Part shown: one piece after another, positions 37,392 through 45,256 of the stretch
Layout: each line of letters starts with the position of its first letter
How positions within the stretch are numbered: the stretch's first letter is position 1
Assembly: GCA_934668695.1 (NCBI GenBank)
Contig: CAKUOD010000003.1
Location: 82,436 to 146,435, forward strand
Direction: 5' to 3'
DNA length: 64,000 nucleotides
Origin: an uncultured Collinsella sp.
GTDB lineage: Bacteria; Actinomycetota; Coriobacteriia; Coriobacteriales; Coriobacteriaceae
Program-made: the position numbers and the translations under genes
The notes under the pieces: model-generated
What the model was told of the DNA's origin: nothing
What the model saw: only the letters and a program-made list of their open reading frames with translations
Databases searched by the model: none

Positions 37392-37418
37392 CAGACGTGT
37401 TCGCCCACGTTATCTGGC

Positions 37419-37461
37419 CTGCGCCCAGACGGCATCGGCGTCGTTCGGGCGCAGGTCTTTT
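37419..37461 (+). terminator. Terminator of the metal-ATPase operon
   Basis: CCTGCGCCC (37419-37427) and GGGCGCAGG (37447-37455) with an inner GACG/CGTC helix in the loop, then TCTTTT. Confidence 0.88.
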
Positions 37462-37465
37462 GCAT

Positions 37466-37514
37466 TTGACCATTTGCTAGCTTCTCTATATAGTGTTGCT
37501 AGCGGTGCTAGCAA
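37466..37514 (+). promoter_or_regulatory. Promoter and operator of the RelB/PIN toxin-antitoxin operon
   Basis: TTGACC (37466-37471), 17 bases, TATAGT (37489-37494). TTGCTAGC occurs in the spacer (37474-37481) and again in the perfect inverted repeat TTGCTAGC-GGT-GCTAGCAA (37496-37514) at the start of transcription. Three half-sites suit cooperative binding by a ribbon-helix-helix antitoxin. Confidence 0.85.
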
Positions 37515-37533
37515 TTGAAGGGAGCGGGTCAAC

Positions 37534-37887
37534 GTGGGTGCTGTTAGCGGCATGGCACAGGTGAACGTTCGCGTAGACCGCCAGGTCAAGAACCGTGCCG
37601 AGGAGGTACTGCGGCTTTCGGGCGGGTCACTGCCCGAGCTCATCAAAAAGGTGGTGGCCAAGGTCGCGCAGGGTGGTGGACAGTGTGAGGAAGTGCTGTC
37701 TGCCGTTGATGGCCGGCAGCAGACCGTCGCGCCCGATACTCCGTTCGCCGCATCATGGGCAGCGGCAGACCGGCTTTATGCAGATTTGGGCATCGCTACA
37801 TCGCCCGTATCCGACGATCGCGGTTGGGACACAATCTATTCCGACGCCATGGATGAGCATTATCGCCAAAAGGGGATGATCCAGTGA
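37534..37887 (+). CDS. RelB/DinJ-like antitoxin
   Basis: A 117-residue protein whose first 50 residues form a ribbon-helix-helix (QVNVRVDRQVKNRAEEVLR then SLPELIKKVV), the DNA-binding module of RelB/DinJ antitoxins. The C-terminal part would wrap the toxin. GTG 37534 is taken as start because GAAGGGAG lies upstream at reasonable distance; ATG 37552 is an alternative. It overlaps the PIN toxin gene by 4 bases (GTGA), a standard toxin-antitoxin layout. Pairing a RelB-type antitoxin with a PIN toxin is a mixed combination. Confidence 0.85.
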   Translation: MGAVSGMAQVNVRVDRQVKNRAEEVLRLSGGSLPELIKKVVAKVAQGGGQCEEVLSAVDGRQQTVAPDTPFAASWAAADRLYADLGIATSPVSDDRGWDTIYSDAMDEHYRQKGMIQ

Positions 37888-38399
37888 GTGGGGCGCCTCT
37901 CAAGATCATGGTGGACGCCAACGTATGGGTTGATTCGTTTTGCGTCGACCATGCCGAGTCGCTTGCCGCGCGTGCGTTTATTGGGCGGGCGACGGAGACG
38001 GGGGCGTTGCTGTTCTTTCCGGTGCATATCGCTAAGGACGTGCTGTACGTTGTCCAACACGAACTGAAGCGTAGCGTTCTTGCCAGTGGGGGAGCGCTCG
38101 ACGAGGCATCTGCCCGCGCAATTGGCGATGCGGCGTTGGCGTTTGTTCGGAACATGACCGAAAACGCCACGGCCGTGGGTGCAGATGCGTCGGACCTTTG
38201 GCTGGCCGACAAATACTTAGCGCTCCATCGCGATTACGAGGACAACTTGGTACTCGCCGCGTGCAAGCGCGCACAGGTCGATTACTTGGTGACCAACGAT
38301 CGCAAGCTGCTCGAACATGCTGATCTTGCAGCAAAGACCCCGCGTCAAATGATGCCGATTTTGGCCTTGGCCGAACGCGGCGGCGCGGCAATCGGTTGA
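37884..38399 (+). CDS. PIN-domain toxin (VapC-like ribonuclease)
   Basis: A 171-residue PIN nuclease with the acidic residues of the active site: MVDANVWVD near the N-terminus, a central glutamate-containing helix, and DNLVLAAC then VTNDRKLL near the end. Such toxins cut RNA (often tRNA) and are held inactive by the cognate antitoxin. GTG start inside the antitoxin stop codon. It is longer than a typical 130-residue VapC, with an extra helical segment about residues 60-110. Confidence 0.86.
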   Translation: MSGAPLKIMVDANVWVDSFCVDHAESLAARAFIGRATETGALLFFPVHIAKDVLYVVQHELKRSVLASGGALDEASARAIGDAALAFVRNMTENATAVGADASDLWLADKYLALHRDYEDNLVLAACKRAQVDYLVTNDRKLLEHADLAAKTPRQMMPILALAERGGAAIG

Positions 38400-38457
38400 C
38401 GCGAACTGTTTGCGGGCCTCTTGGGCGACGATGCACCAAGGGACCCGCGTCTGCTAT

Positions 38458-38892
38458 TTACAAAAGCTCGGCCTTGATGGCGGGACTTTCTGCGAGCAGC
38501 TCGGCTGCCTTTTCGTCGGAGCTGTCGAGTGCGGCCAGACTGCGGTAGACCCACTCGTTGACCTGGGTGTTCTTGACGCCTGCGGTCTGCATAAGGGCGC
38601 CTACTTCGCGGATTGCTGCGAACAGATTGGCTTTGGGACCCGCGAGCTCGACCTCGATGCCGTGGTAGGCGGCCACGCCGCGGTTCTCACTCACGTGGTC
38701 GATAAAGCCCTCGACGGTCTCAAGCTGCTGGGCGAGAGTTGCATCATCGTCAGCGTCCAGCGCGACGAGTGCGTTCGATACCGTGAGGGCGGGATGTCCG
38801 CAGGGGACAAAGCCCTCGATGACATCCATAGCTTCGGTAATGGTCGAGCCCAAGCCTGCAAGGGCATTGACGAGTTGCTGTTTGGTATCCAT
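38458..38892 (-). CDS. Hypothetical protein, 144 residues
   Basis: A soluble, acidic, mostly helical 144-residue protein (MDTKQQLVNALAGLGSTITE...). ATG 38892 is preceded by GAAAGGA, and the codon use matches the surroundings, so it is probably a real gene. I do not recognise a family. It faces the PIN toxin gene with 58 bases between stops and is divergent from ssrA. Confidence 0.75.
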   Translation of the reverse strand: MDTKQQLVNALAGLGSTITEAMDVIEGFVPCGHPALTVSNALVALDADDDATLAQQLETVEGFIDHVSENRGVAAYHGIEVELAGPKANLFAAIREVGALMQTAGVKNTQVNEWVYRSLAALDSSDEKAAELLAESPAIKAELL

Positions 38893-39129
38893 AACGGTCC
38901 TTTCGACGGGTCAATGTTGCTTGGCGAAAATATACGTGACGCGATCGGTAACAAAAGTGCGAAGTGCGGCGCACATTGGGGTCTTCACAGCTCGTGCATA
39001 GAACAGCTGTCCGCTTTCAGAACGTGGTAAGATAACACTCCACAAGTGGGGCTCGCCCCGCATGTTCCTTGAAAAGTCGACGGTTGTCGGGTACTCGTGC
39101 CCAATGCCATCCAGACTTTCCCGACATTC

Positions 39130-39493
39130 GGGGGCGACTGGTTTCGACACGATAGCTCTGAGAGAGGAAGCAAGCCGAGGTCTCCTCGCCTCGTTAAACA
39201 GGGGTACCGTCAAATTGAATTGACAACAACTCTTCTTTTGAGCCTATGGCTCTCGCTGCTTAATTTATTGCGGCGCGTCAACCCGGTGATTTCCCCGACA
39301 CCGGCGCGACGTCATTTTAGGGGAATGCTCCTGCGCACGTAATCGGTATGGTGCGGGCTAAGATCGAACCGGTTAGGACGCCGCGAGCGTGTCGCTGCGC
39401 GCAAAGCGTCCGAGACTAAACCAGCGACTGAGCTTGGAGATGCCAATCAGGGGGCTTTCGTGGACCGGAGTTCGATTCTCCGCGCCTCCACCA
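39130..39493 (+). ncRNA. ssrA: Transfer-messenger RNA (tmRNA)
   Basis: The 5' end GGGGGCG (39130-39136) pairs with CGCCTCC (39483-39489) next to the encoded ACCA, and the T-arm GGAGTTCGATTCTCC is present. The start GCGACTGGTTTCGAC is characteristic. The tag frame is GAC at 39222 to stop TAA 39261-39263 and reads DNNSSFEPMALAA, ending in the ALAA signal recognised by ClpXP-type proteases. The resume codon is inferred. tmRNA frees stalled ribosomes and tags the unfinished protein. Confidence 0.96.
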
Positions 39494-39501
39494 TAAGTAA
39501 C

Positions 39502-39540
39502 AGGCAGGTAGATATTTGTATCTACCTGCCTTTTTATTAT
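39502..39540 (+). terminator. Terminator of ssrA
   Basis: Perfect 13-bp arms AGGCAGGTAGATA (39502-39514) and TATCTACCTGCCT (39519-39531) with loop TTTG, then TTTTATTAT. Confidence 0.95.
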
Positions 39541-39610
39541 TAGTCCGTACCGCGGAGAATCGAACTCTATGCAGGGCGCGGGCGTAAAGAAAACGCCTCA
39601 GTGACTCAGA

Positions 39611-39815
39611 CCGGGACACGCTTTCCCAATGGCAGCTCAAGCGGAAAGCGCATCCCGGAATCTAAGCTCGGAATGGGATTCATTTTCCGGAAGACGCCTC
39701 AAGCGGAAACTGTATCCCGGAATCCGCGCTCAGAACGGGTCGCGCTTTCCCAATGACGGTCCAAGCGGAAAGCGCATCCCGGAATCCCGTCTCAAACTGG
39801 GACGCACTTTCCGCT
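39611..39815. repeat. Tandem array of imperfect hairpins, 62-bp period
   Basis: The phrase AAGCGGAAA recurs at 39639, 39701 and 39763, exactly 62 bases apart, each within a hairpin whose arms resemble CGCTTTCC and GGAAAGCG with GGGA/TCCC ends. A fourth, half unit (GGGACGCACTTTCCGC) ends near 39815. In the second unit changes in the two arms partly compensate. The array fills the gap between ssrA and the patatin gene. Confidence 0.8.
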
Positions 39816-39899
39816 TCACCTGCCGCCTCGAAAAACCTGCGCGCCCTCCATTCCAAAACTGGGTAGAAGAAAGCCAAAACGAAACAGCGGGAGGTCAAT

Positions 39900-40778
39900 A
39901 TGACTGCAGAAGATAAGGCAAAGAACGCCGGCAAGGTCGCGCTCGTCTTGGAGGGTGGCAGTTTTCGCGGGCAGTTTACCGCCGGCGTGCTCGACGTTCT
40001 CATGGAGGCCGGTGTCGAAATTCCGGCGGTGTACGGCGTCTCGGCCGGTGCGCTCAATGGCGTCAACTACAAGTCGCACCAGATCGGTCGCACCAACCGA
40101 GTCAATTTGACCTTCTGCAATGACAACCGCTACATGGGTGCCGCATCCTTCGCATCCACGGGCTCCATCGTGGGTTACGACTTTATCTTCAACGATATCC
40201 AGGACCGCCTGGATCCCTTTGACAACGAGGCGTTCGACGCGAGCCCCATCGAGATGTACGCCGTCGCGACGGACATGCTCTTTGGAACTGCCGCATACCT
40301 GCCGGTCAAAAGCGCCGTGCTCGACCTCGATGCTGTGCGCGCCTCTACCTCGCTGCCGCTGGTGACGCCGTCGGTCGAGATCGACGGGCACAAATACGTC
40401 GACGGCGGTGTAGCCGATTCGGTTCCTATCGAGCATGTGCTGGAGGAGGCCGGCTTCGAGCGCGCGGTTGTCATCGTCACCCAGGACCGCTCGTATGAGA
40501 AAAAGCCCTACGAGTTTTTGCCGGCGGCGCGTGCGCGCTATGCCGACTATCCCTATCTGCTCGAGGCTATCGAGACGCGCCACGACCGCTATAACCTCCA
40601 GCGCATGCACCTGTGGAAGTATGAGCGCGAGGGCCGCGCGCTGGTCGTCGCTCCGCAAAAGCCGGTCGAGGTCGGCCACGTTGAGCACGATCCGGCAAAG
40701 CTTCTCGACCTGTATATCCAGGGTCGCCAGGAGGCAAAGCGTTTGCTGGGAGATATCGAGACATTTGTCGAGCGCTAG
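39900..40778 (+). CDS. Patatin-like phospholipase
   Basis: A 292-residue serine lipid hydrolase. It has the oxyanion motif LEGGSFRG, the nucleophile elbow GVSAG (S48) and the catalytic aspartate in DGG (D168), the Ser-Asp dyad of the patatin/YjjU-RssA-like family. No signal peptide, so a cytoplasmic or membrane-surface enzyme acting on lipid acyl chains is expected. The gene lies between the hairpin array and the ribosomal protein operon and appears to be transcribed alone. Confidence 0.9.
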   Translation: MTAEDKAKNAGKVALVLEGGSFRGQFTAGVLDVLMEAGVEIPAVYGVSAGALNGVNYKSHQIGRTNRVNLTFCNDNRYMGAASFASTGSIVGYDFIFNDIQDRLDPFDNEAFDASPIEMYAVATDMLFGTAAYLPVKSAVLDLDAVRASTSLPLVTPSVEIDGHKYVDGGVADSVPIEHVLEEAGFERAVVIVTQDRSYEKKPYEFLPAARARYADYPYLLEAIETRHDRYNLQRMHLWKYEREGRALVVAPQKPVEVGHVEHDPAKLLDLYIQGRQEAKRLLGDIETFVER

Positions 40779-40841
40779 CGCTGCAACGTCACGGCTCGTG
40801 GATGACATGTGCAGAAACTCTGGTCGGAGCCAAAATACCTG

Positions 40842-40869
40842 TTGACTCGTACGGCGAGCGGGGTAATAT
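40842..40869 (+). promoter_or_regulatory. Promoter of rplM-rpsI
   Basis: TTGACT (40842-40847), 16 bases, TAATAT (40864-40869), followed by a 66-nt leader ending in GGAGGAG before the rplM GTG. Confidence 0.7.
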
Positions 40870-40935
40870 GGACGGGTTACTTGCAGAGCCCCGTGAATCT
40901 CTGTAACAACACGTACTGTACATGGAGGAGTCTAA

Positions 40936-41379
40936 GTGATTTCGAAATCGACTCACTACGCCAAGCAGGGCGAGGTCCAGCGCAACTGGGTTCTCGTCGA
41001 CGCCGATGGTGCTGTCCTGGGCCGTCTTGCCACCCAGATCGCAATGATCCTGCGCGGTAAGAACAAGCCCCAGTTCACGCCCAACAGCGACTGCGGCGAC
41101 TTCGTTGTCGTCATCAACGCCGATAAGGTCCAGCTTACCGGTAACAAGGCCGACACGAAGACCTATTATCGCCACAGCGGCTACAACGGCGGCCTCAAGG
41201 CTGAGAGCTTCCGCCAGGCTATGGAGAAGCACCCGGAGAAGGTCATCGAGCGCGCCGTTCGCGGTATGCTGCCTAAGACCACCCTCGGCCGTGCCCAGAT
41301 GACCAAGCTTAAGGTCTACGCTGGTGCCGAGCATCCGCATGCTGCCCAGAACCCCACGAAGATTGAGCTGGAGGCTTAA
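40936..41379 (+). CDS. rplM: 50S ribosomal protein L13
   Basis: A 147-residue L13, an early assembly protein of the large subunit. Conserved segments include [42 protein letters not shown] and the [11 protein letters not shown] end. GTG start with GGAGGAG upstream. It is followed two bases later by rpsI, the usual pairing. Confidence 0.98.
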   Translation: MISKSTHYAKQGEVQRNWVLVDADGAVLGRLATQIAMILRGKNKPQFTPNSDCGDFVVVINADKVQLTGNKADTKTYYRHSGYNGGLKAESFRQAMEKHPEKVIERAVRGMLPKTTLGRAQMTKLKVYAGAEHPHAAQNPTKIELEA

Positions 41380-41381
41380 AG

Positions 41382-41777
<396 letters not shown>

Positions 41778-41809
41778 GGTTTTATCTCCTTACGAGATAC
41801 AATGTACAA

Positions 41810-41851
41810 GCGGGGCCTGCCGATTCCTCGGCGGGTCCCGCTTTTCTTTTT
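41810..41851 (+). terminator. Terminator of rplM-rpsI
   Basis: GCGGGGCCTGCCGA (41810-41823) and TCGGCGGGTCCCGC (41828-41841) with loop TTCC, then TTTTCTTTTT. Confidence 0.95.
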
Positions 41852-41900
41852 CGACTAGGGTGGGCGGTTGTATATCGCCTGCTAGGGAAGGAGCGATCCT

Positions 41901-43238
41901 ATGCCCCAGAACATCTTCGGTACCGATGGCGTCCGTGGCGTCGCCAACGCCGACCTCTCGTGCGACCTCGCGTTTCGCCTGGGCCGCGCGGCGACCAAGT
42001 TCCTTGGCCCAGACATCTGCATCGGCCGCGATACGCGTCTTTCGGGCACCATGCTCGAGAGCGCTCTGACTGCCGGCATCATGGCCGAGGGCGGCCGTCC
42101 GCACTGCTGCGGCGTCATCCCCACGCCTGCCGTGGCGCTGCTCACCGTCCAGAACGAGCTCGATGGCGGCATCGTCATCTCTGCTTCGCATAATCCGCCG
42201 GAGTTCAACGGCATCAAGTTCTTTAGCCGCAAGGGCATGAAGCTTCCCGATGCGGTCGAGGAAGAGATCAGCGCCTGGGTCATGTCCGAGGAAGCCATGG
42301 CTGCCGACACGCTGCCGACCGGTGCCGGCGTGGGTCACATCATCAAGATGAAAGACGCCCGCAAGGCATATGTCGACCACGCCATCGATACGCTTGATGG
42401 CCTGAGGCTCGATGGCCTAGTCGTTGCCGTCGACTGCGGCCATGGCGCTTCTTGCCAGACCACGCCTGCCGCGCTGCAGCGCCTGGGCGCCACGGTCCAT
42501 GCCATCAACACCGATTACTGTGGCACCGACATTAACGTTGAGTGCGGCTCCACTCACCTTGAGCCCCTGCGCGAGCTCGTGCTGCGCACCCATGCCGATA
42601 TCGGCCTGGCTCACGACGGCGACGCCGACCGCGTGCTGTTCGTGGACAGCGAGGGCAACGAGATCGATGGTGACTACATCCTGGCCATCTGCGGCTCCGA
42701 CCTGGCTGCCCGCGGCAAGCTCGCCAACTCCGAGATCGTCTCGACCGTTATGTGCAACCTGGGCTTCTCCATTGCCATGAAGGAGCAGGGCTTCGAAATG
42801 GTTCAGACTGCCGTGGGCGACCGCTATGTTCTTGAGCGTATGCTCGCGGACGGCGCCGTCATCGGCGGCGAACAGTCCGGCCACATCATCTTCCTGGAGC
42901 ACAACACCACCGGTGACGGCCTGGTGACGGCTCTGCAGCTGCTGGCCGTGCTCAAGCGCACCGGTCGTACCCTCACCGATCTTGCCGGCATCATGAAGAA
43001 GTACCCGCAGGTACTCGTCAACGTGCATTCCGACAACAAGGCTGGTCTGGACGATTGCCAGCCCATCTGGGATGCCGTCGCTGCTGCCGAGAAGGAGCTT
43101 GACGGCCGCGGCCGCATTCTGGTGCGCCCGAGCGGTACCGAGCCGCTGGTCCGCGTTATGGCCGAGGCCGAGACGCACGAGCTGACCCAGCGCGTTGTCG
43201 ACGACATCGTCGAGGTTGTCAAGCGCGAACTTCCCTAA
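41901..43238 (+). CDS. glmM: Phosphoglucosamine mutase GlmM
   Basis: Converts glucosamine-6-phosphate to glucosamine-1-phosphate on the way to UDP-GlcNAc and peptidoglycan. The 445-residue product begins with FGTDGVRG, carries the phosphoserine loop SASHNP (S96), the metal loop DGDADRVLF and the C-terminal phosphate-binding RPSGTEPL. ATG 41901 has AAGGAG upstream. NagB, which acts on the same glucosamine-6-phosphate pool, is encoded 0.8 kb downstream. Confidence 0.97.
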   Translation: MPQNIFGTDGVRGVANADLSCDLAFRLGRAATKFLGPDICIGRDTRLSGTMLESALTAGIMAEGGRPHCCGVIPTPAVALLTVQNELDGGIVISASHNPPEFNGIKFFSRKGMKLPDAVEEEISAWVMSEEAMAADTLPTGAGVGHIIKMKDARKAYVDHAIDTLDGLRLDGLVVAVDCGHGASCQTTPAALQRLGATVHAINTDYCGTDINVECGSTHLEPLRELVLRTHADIGLAHDGDADRVLFVDSEGNEIDGDYILAICGSDLAARGKLANSEIVSTVMCNLGFSIAMKEQGFEMVQTAVGDRYVLERMLADGAVIGGEQSGHIIFLEHNTTGDGLVTALQLLAVLKRTGRTLTDLAGIMKKYPQVLVNVHSDNKAGLDDCQPIWDAVAAAEKELDGRGRILVRPSGTEPLVRVMAEAETHELTQRVVDDIVEVVKRELP

Positions 43239-43309
43239 TGGTCAAAAACGAGTGCCAAGTGGTAAACTGTTAAGGCTATTTTGGTCGATTGGTATGTCCG
43301 AGGGGGAGC

Positions 43310-43807
43310 ATGTTCACTAAAGTCCTAAGGTCTTTTGGTATGCGTGGTCGAGTCCTTACGCTGGATGCTCCCATCTCGGGCGACGTCATTCCGCTTTCCG
43401 AGGTAAACGACCAGACATTTGCCACCGGCCTTTTGGGCCAGGGCGTGGCGATTCAGCCTACCGGCACGCGTGTGATTGCACCGGCTGATGCCAAGGTCGA
43501 GGCCATTTTTCCCACGGGACACGCTGTTGCGCTTAACACGGTCGATGGCTTGGACGTGCTCATCCACGTTGGTTTGGACACTGTTCAGCTTGAGGGCAAG
43601 CACTTTACCGTACATGCGCAAGTGGGTGACATCGTCCATAAGGGCGATGTGCTCATTGAGTTCGATCGCGAGGCAATTGCTGCCGAGGGCTACGATGTGA
43701 CGGTTCCCATCTTGGTGTGCAACTCTGTTGAGTTCTCGAGCATCAAGGGCTCCGTTGGCGTGCATGTCGAAGAGATGGACCAGCTCATCGTTGCTCGCGA
43801 GCGCTAA
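43310..43807 (+). CDS. PTS glucose-type EIIA protein (Crr-like)
   Basis: A 165-residue free-standing EIIA of the glucose family. It has PTGHAVAL (H71) and the phospho-acceptor VLIHVGLDTV (H86), the pair of histidines of the family. ATG 43310 follows GAGGGGGAG; earlier in-frame starts lack a site. It could pass phosphate to an EIIBC lacking its own EIIA domain, such as the one at 60667, and may regulate carbon use. It sits between glmM and nagB. Confidence 0.92.
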   Translation: MFTKVLRSFGMRGRVLTLDAPISGDVIPLSEVNDQTFATGLLGQGVAIQPTGTRVIAPADAKVEAIFPTGHAVALNTVDGLDVLIHVGLDTVQLEGKHFTVHAQVGDIVHKGDVLIEFDREAIAAEGYDVTVPILVCNSVEFSSIKGSVGVHVEEMDQLIVARER

Positions 43808-43847
43808 CAAGTGCACGTGGCCATTAGCCTACAATTCAAACACGTTT

Positions 43848-44034
43848 ACGGAGGGCGCCCTTGAAAGAGGACGCCCTCCGTGGCAAGATGGGATTTGTCC
43901 GAAGCTAAAAGGCTTCGGGTCACCGTGGACGGGCAGGGGCCTCGACGCGGCTAGACACGAGACACATACATTACGCGACCTCGCCCTGGTGGCCGCACAC
44001 GTTGGTTGCGGCCGACGCGGGCCGCGGGCAAGTG
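43848..44034 (+). other. Structured leader region upstream of nagB
   Basis: A gene-free region with several perfect hairpins: ACGGAGGGCG/CGCCCTCCGT (43848-43857, 43872-43881), CCGAAGC/GCTTCGG (43899-43905, 43912-43918) and GGCCGCA/TGCGGCC (43991-43997, 44007-44013), with GGCAAG/CTTGCC possible further on. None has a T-run. I do not match it to a known riboswitch. It may be a regulatory leader of nagB, the first hairpin perhaps ending the EIIA message. Confidence 0.5.
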
Positions 44035-44079
44035 CTTGTAAGGGGAGCCTTGCCTCTCTTGTACGAGAAAGGACGCGTA

Positions 44080-44808
44080 ATGAAGATCATTAAAGCTAAA
44101 GACTACGAGGATATGAGCCGCAAGGCCGCCAATATCATCTCGGCGCAGGTTATCCTCAAGCCCGACTGTGTGCTGGGCCTTGCCACCGGCTCCACTCCGA
44201 TTGGCGCCTACAAGCAGCTTGCCGCCTGGTACAAGAAGGGCGATGTCGACTTCGCCGAGGTCAGCACCTATAACCTGGACGAGTATCGCGGCCTTTCGCA
44301 CGACGATCCCCAGAGCTATCACTACTTTATGCGTGAGAACTTCTTCGATCACATTAACATCGACCTCAACAACACGCATGTGCCCGACGGTTCCAACCCC
44401 GACGCCGCCGCTGCCTGCTCCGAGTACGACAAGATCGTCGCCGCCGCCGGTTACCCGGATCTGCAGCTGCTCGGCATTGGCAACAACGGCCACATCGGCT
44501 TCAACGAGCCCGATGACCACTTCTCCAAGGGCACGCACTGTGTCGACCTCACCGAGAGCACCATTCAGGCCAACAGCCGCCTGTTCGACAGCATCGACGA
44601 CGTTCCCCGTCAGGCCTACACCATGGGCACCCAGACCATCATGTATGCCCGCATGATCCTGGTCGTCGCCAACGGCGAGGCCAAGGCTCAGGCCGTGCAT
44701 GACATGTGCTATGGCCCGGTTACGCCCGCGTGCCCGGCTTCGATCCTGCAGCTGCACACCAACTGCGTTGTCGTTGCCGACGAGGCTGCCCTTTCGCTCT
44801 GCGAGTAG
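44080..44808 (+). CDS. nagB: Glucosamine-6-phosphate deaminase NagB
   Basis: Converts glucosamine-6-phosphate to fructose-6-phosphate and ammonia, feeding amino sugars into glycolysis. The 242-residue protein has LATGSTPIGAY, YNLDEYRGL (catalytic Asp), GIGNNGHIGFNEP and the MGTQTIM region. ATG 44080 is preceded by GAAAGGA. Preceded by a long structured leader and followed by a terminator, so monocistronic. Confidence 0.96.
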   Translation: MKIIKAKDYEDMSRKAANIISAQVILKPDCVLGLATGSTPIGAYKQLAAWYKKGDVDFAEVSTYNLDEYRGLSHDDPQSYHYFMRENFFDHINIDLNNTHVPDGSNPDAAAACSEYDKIVAAAGYPDLQLLGIGNNGHIGFNEPDDHFSKGTHCVDLTESTIQANSRLFDSIDDVPRQAYTMGTQTIMYARMILVVANGEAKAQAVHDMCYGPVTPACPASILQLHTNCVVVADEAALSLCE

Positions 44809-44840
44809 CGCGAATCCTGCACCTCGACATAGCCTTGCCT

Positions 44841-44871
44841 AAGGCCTCCGCTTTGCGGGGGCCTTTTTGTT
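44841..44871 (+). terminator. Terminator of nagB
   Basis: AAGGCCTCCGC (44841-44851) and GCGGGGGCCTT (44855-44865), then TTTTGTTAT. Confidence 0.9.
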
Positions 44872-45256
44872 ATCCCTTTCCGCCCGCTTGACCAAAATCT
44901 TGCCGCAAGCTTGGCGAATGCCGGATGTCAAACAGCTTGATTCATTCCATACCAGATTCTATGCAAAAATGCCACTAAAAGGTCGTAGACGGTAGCGGGT
45001 GCTAGGCGAGTTGAATGACATGGCTGAACCTTGTTCATTTGCGTTACACTGCCGCTTAGATGGGACAAGCTGACAAGCTCATTTACCTGCTTAAAGACCG
45101 ATTAGTCGGGGGATTAATAAGAATCGGCCCTCGCTGTACAAAAACTTGCCGCTTGCGTACCAAAAGACAACCTAAAACACAAGGTCGCTCTATTCATAGC
45201 GCGGCTTGTATGGTCTTGCGGCTACAGTGTCCATACGGTCGAGTTGAGGAGCGGGC
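44872..45256. other. Gene-free stretch before the SARP-type regulator
   Basis: I see no supported gene, repeat or clear promoter here. A 67-codon open frame starting at 45060 overlaps the next gene and has no ribosome binding site. GAGGA at 45246 serves the downstream ATG. Confidence 0.5.

Noticed and set aside
38410..39030. Long plus-strand frame opposite the 144-residue hypothetical gene
   Set aside because: The minus-strand gene has a good ribosome binding site and protein-like composition; the plus frame is its shadow and runs into the ssrA upstream region.
39541..39815. CRISPR array as an explanation for the 62-bp period repeats
   Set aside because: Only three and a half units, the repeats are imperfect, the intervening parts are also related to each other, and no cas genes are near.
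43848..44034. RNase P RNA or glmS ribozyme as an explanation for the nagB leader
   Set aside because: The conserved RNase P core and glmS motifs are not present.
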